Below, piece after piece: positions 34,262 through 42,270 of a stretch of DNA of 64,000 nt. The DNA lies in the NCBI RefSeq assembly GCF_014650075.1, contig NZ_BMUG01000006.1, positions 186,001-250,000 of the forward strand. The letters are read 5' to 3'. This DNA comes from Streptomyces microflavus. Its GTDB lineage: Bacteria; Actinomycetota; Actinomycetes; Streptomycetales; Streptomycetaceae. The notes beneath the pieces were generated by a model that did no database searches, had not been told where the DNA came from, and was given only the letters and a program-made list of their open reading frames with translations. Every line of letters starts with the position of its first letter. Within the stretch, counting starts at the first letter, position 1. A program made the position numbers and the translations under genes.

Positions 34262-34999
34262 TCACCGGCGGACGCGTACGGCCGGGAGAGGACAGAGACG
34301 CCGACCGCCCTCCACCGCGACGGTGGGCCCGGGAGCGATCTCCGTGAACCCCGCGTCGCGCACCACCGGCAGGCCGCTCGTGGTCAGCTCCCGCCAGCGC
34401 TCCGGGGTGGCGGTGGCCACGGAGAGCGGGAACCCCGCCTCGCGCCATGCCTTGCGCTCGGTGTCGGACAGCTCCCACCAGGCGAGCTGGGCGCCGTGGC
34501 CGACCTGAGCCATCGTCTTGCCCGCCGACATCTCCAGCTCCGGGTTGAGCCAGAGCACCGGGCCCTCCGGGTCGGGGGCGGCGGGCGGCTCGGGGTCGTC
34601 CAGGTCGGTGCCGGACACCTGGAGCTTGGCGAGCTCCTTGGGCCAGCCGTCGAGGGGGATCGGCGGGTACACCCGTACCTCCGCGCTCCCGCCCGTCACC
34701 GTGATGCCGGGCAGCGCGGCCGCCTTGCGCCACTCAGCGCCGCGCGCCCGGCGCACCACCTTGCGGATCCGGGCGTCCTCCCAGTCCCGCATCGCGCCCG
34801 CCCACTCGCCCTCGCCGGTGGACCGCTCGTCGGAGAGGATCGTCAGCACCGCGCGGGCGGCGGTGCGCAGGGCGTCCGTCCGGGCGGGCGGGTCCGTCTT
34901 CTCCAGGTGCACCACGAGCGGGAGCACGTACTGCGGTGCTTCGTCCCGGTCGGTCGGACCGTTGTGGAAGGGGCTCTGGGAGGTGTCGTCGCTGCTCAC
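34262..34999 (-). CDS. Peptidyl-tRNA hydrolase II (Pth2)-like protein
   Basis: A 245-residue protein. The C-terminal 110 residues carry the Pth2 signature: MSAGKTMAQVGHGAQLAWWEL (conserved Lys, Ala-Gln and Gly-His) at about 159, then VVRDAGFTEIAPGPTVAVEG. Archaeal and eukaryotic Pth2 release peptidyl-tRNA. The first 150 residues are an additional domain with a charged helix rich in Arg and are not part of classic Pth2. GTG 34999 is the chosen start. The role here could be rescue of drop-off peptidyl-tRNA, alongside the usual bacterial Pth. Confidence 0.72.
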   Translation of the reverse strand: MSSDDTSQSPFHNGPTDRDEAPQYVLPLVVHLEKTDPPARTDALRTAARAVLTILSDERSTGEGEWAGAMRDWEDARIRKVVRRARGAEWRKAAALPGITVTGGSAEVRVYPPIPLDGWPKELAKLQVSGTDLDDPEPPAAPDPEGPVLWLNPELEMSAGKTMAQVGHGAQLAWWELSDTERKAWREAGFPLSVATATPERWRELTTSGLPVVRDAGFTEIAPGPTVAVEGGRRLCPLPAVRVRR

Positions 35000-35071
35000 C
35001 GTCCCAGTCTGCCAGGCGGTGGGCTGTCACCTCCTTGGCTTAACGGGCCGGTCCGGGTGAGGATGCTCCGC

Positions 35072-35746
35072 ATGAAGAGCGATCTCTTTTCCAGCGAGCA
35101 CATGGCCCAGCCGGCCACCGCCCCCGGCATGACCCTGCAGAACTCCAAGTCGATCAAGTACGCGGTCAACGGGGAAATGCACGCCCGGCAGGGCTCGATG
35201 ATCGCCTTCCGGGGTAACCTCCAGTTCGAGCGCAAGGGGCAGGGACTCGGCGGTCTGCTCAAGCGTGCGGTCACCGGCGAGGGCCTCGCACTCATGGCGG
35301 TCCGGGGCCAGGGCGAGGCGTGGTTCGCGCACGAGGCCGCCAACTGCTTCATCGTGGAGATGGACCAGGGCGACCAGCTCACCATCAACGGCCGCAACGT
35401 CCTCTGTTTCGACGCCACGCTCTCGTACGAGATCAAGACGGTGAAGGGCGCCGGAATGGTCGGCGGCGGCCTCTTCAACAGCGTCTTCACGGGCTACGGC
35501 AAGCTCGGCCTGATGTGCGAGGGCACCCCCATCGTGATCCCGGTGACGGCCGCTCAGCCGGTGTACGTGGACACGGACGCGGTCGTCGGCTGGAGCCAGC
35601 AGCTCACGACCACCCTGCACCGCTCCCAGAGCGTCGGGTCGATGGTGCGCGGCGGCTCGGGCGAGGCCGTGCAGCTGATGCTCCAGGGCGAGGGGTTCGT
35701 CATCGTGCGGCCGAGCGAGGCCAGGCCCGAGAAGACGTCGGGCTGA
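35072..35746 (+). CDS. AIM24 family protein
   Basis: A 224-residue beta-helical AIM24 (TIGR00266-related) protein of unknown biochemical role; the yeast relative affects mitochondrial inner membrane organisation. Seen here: LQNSKSIKYAVNGEMHARQGSMIAFRG, GEAWFAHEAANCFIVEMDQGDQLTINGRNVLCFD and a terminal GEGFVIVRPSE. No signal peptide. ATG 35072 lies about ten bases after GTGAGG; an in-frame ATG at 35063 is adjacent. Divergent from the Pth2-like gene by 72 bases. Confidence 0.85.
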   Translation: MKSDLFSSEHMAQPATAPGMTLQNSKSIKYAVNGEMHARQGSMIAFRGNLQFERKGQGLGGLLKRAVTGEGLALMAVRGQGEAWFAHEAANCFIVEMDQGDQLTINGRNVLCFDATLSYEIKTVKGAGMVGGGLFNSVFTGYGKLGLMCEGTPIVIPVTAAQPVYVDTDAVVGWSQQLTTTLHRSQSVGSMVRGGSGEAVQLMLQGEGFVIVRPSEARPEKTSG

Positions 35747-35787
35747 CCCGGCCCGGCCGCCCCGCCCGGTTACGTAGGCTCGGGGGC

Positions 35788-35985
35788 ATGGACGACGACG
35801 CCACGTACTGCGTGACCCCCGCAGCCGCCCCCGCAGCCTTGCCGTCCCCCGCGGACGCGGGGCCGCCGTTCGCGGAGTGCGTGCTCTGCCGCGAGCCGAC
35901 GGAGTACCCCGAGTCCGCCAGGGGCGCCACGCTCTGCCCGGTCTGCGCCTGGCAGGAGGCGGGGCGGTCGGCCTGCTCCGGCTAG
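35788..35985 (+). CDS. Small zinc-ribbon protein
   Basis: A 65-residue protein with an Ala/Pro-rich N-terminus and two CxxC knuckles, CVLC at 31-34 and CPVC at 50-53, fitting a treble-clef or zinc ribbon. GC3 usage is like its neighbours. It starts 41 bases after the AIM24 gene and may be co-transcribed. No catalytic feature; a partner-binding or nucleic-acid role is possible. Confidence 0.6.
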   Translation: MDDDATYCVTPAAAPAALPSPADAGPPFAECVLCREPTEYPESARGATLCPVCAWQEAGRSACSG

Positions 35986-36036
35986 GGGGTTGTCCCTATG
36001 GGGGGACAGGGCGGGGAGACAGCGGGTATCGGCGGG

Positions 36037-37743
36037 TCAGGGCGTCGCGTAGACGCTCAGCCCTGACAGCTGCGCGGCGGGCCAAGCCGTGTTGGCCGTG
36101 ATCTGCACGCGCAGATACCGCACCGGAGCCTGCGGGAACGTGATCGTGACCGCGTTCCCCGTCGCCGGGTCGAAGCGGCGGGCGGCAGAAGAGCTGAGCG
36201 CCGTGTAGGCCGAGCCGTCGGCCGACCCGGTCACCGTGAGCGTCTGGGTGCGGGCTTCCCAGGCGGTGACCGGCGGGAGGGTGAGCACCACCCGGGTGAC
36301 CGGCCGCACCGCGCCCAGGTCGACCTGGATCGACTGGGGCAGGGCCTGGTTGGCGCTCTCCCAGTAGCTGTGCGGGTCGCCGTCGACCGCGTTGCCCGCC
36401 CCGTAGTGCTGGGTGTGGCTGGTGGCCGTGACCGGCTTGCGCAGTGCGAGGTCACCGGCCGGTGGCGGGTCGACGGGGCCGCCGGTGGTGGTCGGGGTGG
36501 GGCGGACGGGGGTGAGCGCCAGCTCCCCCTTGAGGAGCCGGCCGCCGTCCCCGGTGAGCCGCAGGTAGTAGTCCGAGGAGCAGGCGGTGCCGTCCTCGTC
36601 GAGGGCGCGGATACCGGATCCCACGGGCACCTGGTCGGCCTTCTCGGCGGTCTTGGCGATCTGGTTGCCCTCGTTGTACTCGTCGAACATCGAGACGTAG
36701 ATGCCTTGCACGCCGATCCGCTTCATGTTGTAGAACTGGCGCCACATGAAGTCGCCGTGCGCCCGGTGTCCGGACTGGAGGTCGCCGGGCAGCACGCACG
36801 GCTGGTAGTCGATGCCGTGGGCGTCGCACTCGGCCTGGTCGGGGGTGTTGACGTTGGCATAGAAGTTGTCGGCGTCCGCGATGTCGGCGATCCGGCCGAC
36901 CATCCAGGGCGAGATCATGTCGAAGGAGTGGTAGACGCCGAGGTAGCCGGGCCGGGAGTCCTCCACCCCGCGCCGCCAGTGGGTCGGCACCCCGCCCATC
37001 ACGTAACAGCCCTGTTCCTTGAACCAGTTGACGACGTCCAGGCACACCTCGGCCGACCAGGCCTTGTTCGGTTCGTTGAAGCCGAAGCCCCAGATGCCGA
37101 CGACCGGCTTGCCGTTCTGCCGGGCGTAGGCGGGGGAGGCGGTGAGCGCCCGCATCTTCGCGGTCCAGTCCGCCTTCATCTCCGGCTGCATGTTCGTCCA
37201 GGCGGTGGCGTCGTACATGACGTAGAACTTCCGCCCGTACCGCTCGGCCGCGTCGCGGACCTTGACGGCCATGGCGTCGCGGGTCGCGCCCTCGCCGCCG
37301 TTGGGGTTGAAGCGCTGGAGGGCGGCGGTGTCGATGCCGTACTCGCGCATCCAGGAGAAGTGGGTGTCGACCGTCTGCTGGTCGTAGGAGGAGAACAGGG
37401 TCGCGGGCTGCCCGTTGCCGAGGGCGGGGTAGGCCGTGCGATAGGTACGGGTGTACTCGCGTACGTCGGGCCAGCTCACGATGGCGGTGTTGGAAGGCGA
37501 CGGGGGCTGGCCCCAGTTGTGCGACCAGTGCCACCAGCCGTTGATCGGTGCGCCGTCACCGGAACACGCGAACCAGCCCTGGTACCCGACGGTGATCTTG
37601 CCGACGACGTCCCCGGGCGGGGACGCGGCGGGCGCGGCCCGCGGAACGGGCCCGGCCTGCGCGGCCGACGGGACGAGACCGGCGGCCAGGGAGCCGGTCC
37701 CGGCGAGCGCGGTGGCGATGATGGTCCGTCTGGAAAGTTCCAC
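36037..37743 (-). CDS. Tat-exported glycoside hydrolase (GH71/GH99-like) with discoidin CBM
   Basis: A 568-residue secreted protein. The N-terminus reads ELSRRTIIATALAG, a twin-arginine signal, ending near SAAQAGP. The catalytic part (about 45-415) starts GYQGWFACSGDGAPINGWWHWS and contains WGFGFNE and FDEYNEG, typical of endo-alpha-mannosidase-like GH99/GH71 proteins, often annotated as xylosidase. Residues about 430-568 form an F5/8 type C (CBM32) carbohydrate-binding domain (NAVDGDPHSYWESAN...YLRVQI). GTG 37743 is chosen because it starts at the Tat region after AAGGAAG. Probable role: use of an extracellular polysaccharide. Confidence 0.85.
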   Translation of the reverse strand: MELSRRTIIATALAGTGSLAAGLVPSAAQAGPVPRAAPAASPPGDVVGKITVGYQGWFACSGDGAPINGWWHWSHNWGQPPSPSNTAIVSWPDVREYTRTYRTAYPALGNGQPATLFSSYDQQTVDTHFSWMREYGIDTAALQRFNPNGGEGATRDAMAVKVRDAAERYGRKFYVMYDATAWTNMQPEMKADWTAKMRALTASPAYARQNGKPVVGIWGFGFNEPNKAWSAEVCLDVVNWFKEQGCYVMGGVPTHWRRGVEDSRPGYLGVYHSFDMISPWMVGRIADIADADNFYANVNTPDQAECDAHGIDYQPCVLPGDLQSGHRAHGDFMWRQFYNMKRIGVQGIYVSMFDEYNEGNQIAKTAEKADQVPVGSGIRALDEDGTACSSDYYLRLTGDGGRLLKGELALTPVRPTPTTTGGPVDPPPAGDLALRKPVTATSHTQHYGAGNAVDGDPHSYWESANQALPQSIQVDLGAVRPVTRVVLTLPPVTAWEARTQTLTVTGSADGSAYTALSSSAARRFDPATGNAVTITFPQAPVRYLRVQITANTAWPAAQLSGLSVYATP

Positions 37744-37872
37744 GGAGACTTCCTTCGGGTGTGGGGGCGGGTGTGGGGGCGGCTGTGGCGGGTGCGGCCC
37801 GGGAAGGGGCGTAGGTGTCGTGTACACAACCGTGATGTCGGCAGCAGGCTAGAAGCCGCCCCGCAGGAAGTC

Positions 37873-37903
37873 TATGAGTCTGCGCAAAAATCAAAGATTC
37901 ATA
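37873..37903. promoter_or_regulatory. AT-rich inverted repeat upstream of the GH gene
   Basis: TATGAGTCT (37873-37881) and AGATTCATA (37895-37903) form an imperfect inverted repeat (8 of 9 positions) around an A-rich 13-base spacer, 130 bases before the GH start. This is a rare A/T-rich island in the window and is a likely operator/promoter for the carbohydrate gene. Confidence 0.45.
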
Positions 37904-37941
37904 AGCAAAAACAGAGTGGGGAGATCATTTCCTGCGTGCCC

Positions 37942-38321
37942 ATGGGCCTGGAGTTGGCCGTGACGGCCGCCCGGTCACCGTCGATCTCCGCCAGCAGGTC
38001 GGTGGTCAGGTGCTGGGAACCAACGGGGTACGGCCTGCGCCGGGGCACGCGCGTGCCGCCTTGGCGGACGCCGAGCACATCCGCGCCTCCGCCGCGGCGC
38101 TGTCGGCGACACCCTGGCCGACGCGGACTGGCTGCTGCCGGGCCCCGTCTGGCTGGGCATCCTGCTGGCGATCACCGCGGTGTACGGGGAGCTCTTCGCC
38201 GTCGCCGCCAGGTCCTGGCGCAACAGGACCGGGGTGGCTGATCGCGGCCTCGCTGATCGGCGCCGCCGTGTCCGTCGGCTTCCACCTCGCCTTCGTCCGG
38301 CTGCACCGGAAGACCGCGTGA
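37942..38321 (+). pseudogene. Decayed small membrane-protein gene
   Basis: Coding-like sequence is split over different frames. A first segment (to about 38105) reads GRPVTVDLRQQVGGQVLG and an Ala-rich part. A second frame (about 38110-38230) gives WLLPGPVWLGILLAITAVYGEL, and a third ends WLIAASLIGAAVSVGFHLAFVRL (38235-38321). Restoring one base near each junction would yield one protein with two transmembrane helices. The extra G lies in the GGGG run at 38231-38234. The stop overlaps the start of the winged-helix gene by GTGA, as in an intact pair. Sequencing errors could also produce this. Confidence 0.55.
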
Positions 38322-38638
38322 GCGCCGGGGCCCACGACCCGTCGGCGGGGTTCGACGCCACGGTCCACGCCCCGAACCGGCTGCGTGTCTGCGCCCTGCT
38401 GGACACCGCGGGCGAGGCCGAGTTCGGCCGGGTCCAGGAGCAACTGGGCCTCTCCGCCTCCGTGCTGAGCAAGCACGTCACGGTGCTGATGGACGCGGGC
38501 TACGTCGAGCAGCGCAAGGCCGTCCGGGATGCCCGGCAGCGCGTATGGCTCCGCCTGACCCCGGCGGGCCGGGACGCCTACCGGGGGCACCTCGCGGCGC
38601 TGCGGGCGATCGTGGGGCCGCCGGATCCGGCGGTCTGA
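38318..38638 (+). CDS. Winged-helix (MarR/ArsR-like) transcriptional regulator
   Basis: A 106-residue DNA-binding protein. APNRLRVCALLDTAGEAEFG opens the winged helix, the recognition helix lies in SASVLSKHVTVLMDAGYVEQRK (about 41-62), and the wing follows with the pattern WLRLTPAGRDAYRGHL. The family usually represses a neighbouring transporter or membrane protein. Here the GTG overlaps the stop of the decayed membrane gene, so the regulator may have lost its partner. It converges on the barstar gene with eight bases between stops. Confidence 0.82.
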   Translation: MSAGAHDPSAGFDATVHAPNRLRVCALLDTAGEAEFGRVQEQLGLSASVLSKHVTVLMDAGYVEQRKAVRDARQRVWLRLTPAGRDAYRGHLAALRAIVGPPDPAV

Positions 38639-38646
38639 TCGAGCTG

Positions 38647-39468
38647 TCACCGCAGGACGACGCTCACGCCCCGCTCCTCGAAGATCTCCAGGAGCAGGTC
38701 GAAGAGCGTGACCTCGCGCTCTCCCGAGTGCACACGCTCTCCCAGCCGCGCCCTGGACCGGGCCGAGAAGTCCCAGTGCACGGTGCACGGCGGGGTGGCG
38801 CCCCAGCCGCCCCTCAGGCAGTCGTCGAGGGCGTCGAGGTTCCAGCCGAAGTATCCGCCGGGGCCATTGACGGCTTCACCGATCGCGCAGTAGAAGCTGT
38901 CCCGGTCGACGATGTGCCGACCGTCCAAGGCGAACACCTGGCCAGCGGGAGCGTCGGTCCTTCCCCGGCGGCTGTACTCCCGGGACCACAGCGCCACCGA
39001 CAGCCACGCGTGTCTGTCCTCGGGGGTGAGCTCGTGCCACATGCCGGTGCGGTTCAGCCGGCCCGCGCGGATCAGGTCCCATACGCGTTCCGCTCCGGCC
39101 AGGGCGTTCTCGCACCACAGGGACACCGTGAGGTCGACGAGGCCGCCCCCGCAGGCGGAGGGCTCGACGTCGATGACGGTGACGTCGTTGACGAAGTAGG
39201 ACCCCATGGTGGCACCGGCACCGTCGAGGAGCTCGAACCAGGCGTTCCCCGCCAGGGCGCGACGACTGCCGACGCGTCCCACGCTCTTCAGCAGGCCGCC
39301 CAGCGGGAGGCAGCCCTTGAGACGCACCCGGCGTGCTCCCTCTTCGTCCGGCAGCGGCGTGAAGAACCCCTCCGCCTCGCGGGCGGAGCCCCAGAAGTCG
39401 GCGTCGTCCTCGTCCGAGGTCAGCGCGTACCTCTGCCCCTCACCTCCCCGCCCTGATGATGTTCGCAT
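38647..39468 (-). CDS. Barstar-domain protein with a novel N-terminal extension
   Basis: A 273-residue protein. The last 98 residues (from VFALDGRHIVDRDSFY) match the barnase inhibitor barstar: AIGEAVNGPGGYFGWNLDALDDCLRGG contains the helix with the conserved Asn-Leu-Asp-Ala-Leu-Asp and acidic residues that plug RNase active sites. Residues 1-175 do not match anything I know; they hold aromatic/acidic strands and two Cys. ATG 39468 has a GGGGAG ribosome site. No barnase or other RNase toxin is visible beside it, so it is an orphan immunity or antitoxin-like protein. Confidence 0.82.
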   Translation of the reverse strand: MRTSSGRGGEGQRYALTSDEDDADFWGSAREAEGFFTPLPDEEGARRVRLKGCLPLGGLLKSVGRVGSRRALAGNAWFELLDGAGATMGSYFVNDVTVIDVEPSACGGGLVDLTVSLWCENALAGAERVWDLIRAGRLNRTGMWHELTPEDRHAWLSVALWSREYSRRGRTDAPAGQVFALDGRHIVDRDSFYCAIGEAVNGPGGYFGWNLDALDDCLRGGWGATPPCTVHWDFSARSRARLGERVHSGEREVTLFDLLLEIFEERGVSVVLR

Positions 39469-39523
39469 CGCACTCCCCGTAAAAGCGCTGATCCTACCGG
39501 CGCCCCGCCGACTGCCCGGCCGG

Positions 39524-40171
39524 TCACTCCGGCCAGTCGGAGCCCTTGATGACCTCCACGAAGTCGCCGCGCTCGAAGCCGGGGACGTAGTGGGCGAGCA
39601 CATCCGCCTTGACGTTGCCGAAGGTCGTTTCCGGCCGGTCCCGGATGCCCTCGGTGAACGCGGCGAGGATCCCGTTCTTGAAGTCCGGGCGCGGATGCGC
39701 CGCGACCACGGCCGCGCGCTGCTCGTCGGTGACGGCGTCGTAGCCGATGCCCAGGACGTCCAGCTCCACGCCCCGGGTCACCAGGGCCACCTCGGGCGCC
39801 ATGTGCAGCGGGATCTCCGGCGTGGTGTGCAGGGCGATGGCCGTCCAGACCCGGTCGGCCGGGTCGCCGGTGATGCCGTGCGTGCTCAGGAAGCGGCGGG
39901 CCTCGTCCGCGCCGTCGATCTCGAAGCGCTGGTCCGTACGGCGGAACCGCCCGGTCAGGCCCAGGTCGTGGAACATCGCGCCCACGTAGAGGAGTTCGGG
40001 ATCGAAGTCCAGGCCCTGTTCCCGGCCGCGCAGCGCTCCGAAGAGGAACACCCGCCGGGAGTGGTCGAAGACCAGCGGCGTGGCGGCCTCGCGCACCAGC
40101 TCGGTCGCTTCCTTGGCCAGGGCGCTGTCGGGGATCCGTACGCCCGCGATCGTTCCGCTCGTGACGCTCAT
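39524..40171 (-). CDS. HD-domain hydrolase
   Basis: A 215-residue metal-dependent HD-superfamily phosphohydrolase or hydratase, similar in layout to cyanamide hydratase-like HD proteins. First His37 (FDHSRRVFLFG), the HD pair His68-Asp69 (MFHDLGL) and later TAIALHTTPEIPLHMAPEV give the metal ligands. No signal peptide. ATG 40171 is divergent from the GlxA/AraC gene across 163 bases that contain a tandem repeat. The GlxA-type regulator may control it, and a small amide, nitrile-derived or nucleotide substrate is possible. Confidence 0.82.
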   Translation of the reverse strand: MSVTSGTIAGVRIPDSALAKEATELVREAATPLVFDHSRRVFLFGALRGREQGLDFDPELLYVGAMFHDLGLTGRFRRTDQRFEIDGADEARRFLSTHGITGDPADRVWTAIALHTTPEIPLHMAPEVALVTRGVELDVLGIGYDAVTDEQRAAVVAAHPRPDFKNGILAAFTEGIRDRPETTFGNVKADVLAHYVPGFERGDFVEVIKGSDWPE

Positions 40172-40206
40172 GGTGGGGGCCTCTCCGTGCTCCGTCGGTG
40201 GCTGGG

Positions 40207-40260
40207 GTGCCTGTGGTGTCCGGCGTGCCTGTGGTGCCTGGCGTGCCTGTGGCGTCCGTG
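40207..40260. repeat. Three 18-bp tandem repeats upstream of the HD gene
   Basis: Three imperfect copies of GTGCCTGTGGTGYCYGGC lie end to end at 40207-40224, 40225-40242 and 40243-40260. They sit between the divergent HD and AraC genes. They could be protein-binding sites or simple slippage products. Confidence 0.7.
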
Positions 40261-40334
40261 CGCCTGATACCAGCCTCGCGCGCTCACGTACGCTGGGCCA
40301 TGTCCATTCGGCCGAGAGAACCACGGATCCGGAC

Positions 40335-41321
40335 ATGACCCGACGCGTCGCCTTCCTCGTCTTCGACGGGGTGACCCTCCTCGACGTCAGCGGCCCCGCA
40401 GAGGTCCTGCACCAGGCGGGCCGGCTCGGCCACCCCTACGAACTGCTGCTCGTCTCCCCGTACGGCGGCGATGTGACGACCGCCTCCGGGATGGTGCTGG
40501 GCGGGACGGTCGCCCCCGCCGGCGCCGGGCCGCTCCACACGCTCGTGGTCGCCGGCGGGGACCGGCTGGCCGGGCCGCCCCCGGACGAGGAGCTGCTGGC
40601 GGCGGCCGATGAGCTCACCGGGCGGGCGGAGCGTGTGGCGTCCGTCTGCACCGGCGCCTTCGTCCTGGCCGGGCTCGGGCTGCTCGACGGACGCCGGGCG
40701 GCCACCCACTGGCGGCACGCCCCCACGCTCGCCCACCGCTTCCCCCGCGTGTACGTCGAACCCGACGCCCTCTACGTACGCGACGGCCGCTACGTCACCT
40801 CCGCCGGCATCAGCGCGGGCATCGACCTGGCCCTCGGCCTGGTGGAGGACGACCACGGGCCGGACGTCGCCCGGTCCATCGCCCGTGAGCTGGTGGTCTT
40901 CCTGCAGCGCCCCGGCGGGCAGTCGCAGTTCTCCACGGCCGTCAGTACGCCACCGGCCCGCAGCGACCTGCTCCGCCCGCTGATGGCCGCCGTGGTCGCC
41001 GACCCCTCCGGCGACCACAGCCTCTCCGCCCTGGCCGCGGCCGCCGCGCTCAGCACCCGGCAGCTGGCCCGGCTGTTCCGGAGCGAGCTGGACACCACGC
41101 CCGCCCGCTGGGTCGAACGCGTCCGCCTCGACCGAGCCCAGCAGCTCCTCCTCGACGGACACAGCATCACCGCGGCGGCGCTCCACAGCGGTCTCGGCAG
41201 CGACGAGAGCCTTCGCCGCGCCTTCGCCCGCCACCTGGGGACCACGCCGAGCGAGTACCGCAGACGGTTCACCACGACGCGCGCCACGGCGGAACTCTCC
41301 TGCCCGGGACCCCCCGCCTGA
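40335..41321 (+). CDS. GlxA family AraC-type transcriptional regulator
   Basis: A 328-residue regulator with an N-terminal DJ-1/PfpI-like domain (about 1-185; nucleophile-elbow Cys in SVCTGAFVLAG near 97) and a C-terminal AraC double HTH (about 215-315; LAAAAALSTRQLARLFRSEL then TPARWVERVRLDRAQQLL). Such regulators sense small metabolites or stress. The ATG at 40335 is the first codon that yields the standard MTRRVAFLVFDGV start. It is divergent from the HD hydrolase, its likely target. Confidence 0.92.
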   Translation: MTRRVAFLVFDGVTLLDVSGPAEVLHQAGRLGHPYELLLVSPYGGDVTTASGMVLGGTVAPAGAGPLHTLVVAGGDRLAGPPPDEELLAAADELTGRAERVASVCTGAFVLAGLGLLDGRRAATHWRHAPTLAHRFPRVYVEPDALYVRDGRYVTSAGISAGIDLALGLVEDDHGPDVARSIARELVVFLQRPGGQSQFSTAVSTPPARSDLLRPLMAAVVADPSGDHSLSALAAAAALSTRQLARLFRSELDTTPARWVERVRLDRAQQLLLDGHSITAAALHSGLGSDESLRRAFARHLGTTPSEYRRRFTTTRATAELSCPGPPA

Positions 41322-41335
41322 AGCAGCGGGCCCCG

Positions 41336-42187
41336 TCAACCCTCCATCAGCTCCGACACCTTCACGAAGCGGTAGCCCCGCTTCCGCAGCTCCGGAACGA
41401 TTCTGCCGATCGCCTCCCCGGTGACCGGAGCCGCGCTGCGCGTGCAGTGCATCACCACCAGCGACCCCGGCCGCACCCCGTCCAGCACCTGTTCGGCCAC
41501 CGCCCCCGCATCCGTCGCGAACGCGTCGCCGCTCACCACGTCCCACTGCACCGCCGTCACGTTCGCCGGGGTCAGCGCGCGCAGCGCCGCGTCGTCGTAG
41601 CAGCCGCCGGGGAAGCGGAAGTACGGCACCACGTTCCGTACTCCGGCCTGCCGGAACGCCGAGAAGGCCCGCTCCACATCGCGGGCCATGGCGTCCTTCC
41701 CGACCACCGGCAGGCCGTAGCAGTCGGCGGTGAAGGCGTAGTGGCTGTACGAGTGGTTGGCGACCTCGAACAGGTCGTCCGCGCCGATGCCCTTCGCCTG
41801 CGCCGGGTACTCCTCCGCCCAGCGCCCGGTCATGAACACGGTCGAGGGCACCTTCAGCCGCCGCAGCAGCGCGATCAGCTCCGGGTTGTCGAAGCGCTCA
41901 CCCGCCTTCGCCCGGGGGCCCTGATCGGCCGTCATGTCCGCGTCGAAGGTGAGCGCCACGACCTTCTCCGCCCCGCCCCCGCCCGCTGCCCTCCGCGAGA
42001 AGACCGGAGTGCGCCCCGCCGGACCGGGAGCCATCGTCGGCGGCTTCTTCGCAGCGGGGGAGGCGGAGGCGGGAGCCGAGGGGGAAGGCGGGGGCGCGGG
42101 GGAGGCACCCCCGCACCCGGCCAGCGCGCCGCCGAGCAACACCCCCGCGACCGTCAGCGTCGTCATCTTCCGTGCAGTAGTGATCAC
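41336..42187 (-). CDS. Polysaccharide deacetylase lipoprotein
   Basis: A 283-residue NodB-homology enzyme that removes N- or O-acetyl groups from wall or capsule glycans. The lipobox LAGC (Cys25) is followed by a Pro/Ala/Ser-rich tether to about residue 58. The catalytic motif is LTFDAD at 79-84 (metal and base Asp), followed by NHSYSH with metal His145 and His149, and RFPGGCYDD (motif 3). Toward the end the element SLVVMHCT holds the catalytic His. GTG 42187 is used; an ATG at codon 8 is the alternative. It is convergent with the AraC gene by 14 bases. Confidence 0.9.
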   Translation of the reverse strand: MITTARKMTTLTVAGVLLGGALAGCGGASPAPPPSPSAPASASPAAKKPPTMAPGPAGRTPVFSRRAAGGGGAEKVVALTFDADMTADQGPRAKAGERFDNPELIALLRRLKVPSTVFMTGRWAEEYPAQAKGIGADDLFEVANHSYSHYAFTADCYGLPVVGKDAMARDVERAFSAFRQAGVRNVVPYFRFPGGCYDDAALRALTPANVTAVQWDVVSGDAFATDAGAVAEQVLDGVRPGSLVVMHCTRSAAPVTGEAIGRIVPELRKRGYRFVKVSELMEG

Positions 42188-42270
42188 TCACGGAAAATAT
42201 CCGACAATCATCCCATATTGCCCCTACGGCACTCCGGCGAGGCTCCCCGCCCCCTCGGCTCCCCGCGCCC

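Noticed and set aside
40207..40260. N-terminal extension of the HD protein through the 18-bp repeats
   Set aside because: It would add a repetitive Pro/Gln/Ala/Arg peptide before the natural ATG at 40171; no ribosome site supports it.
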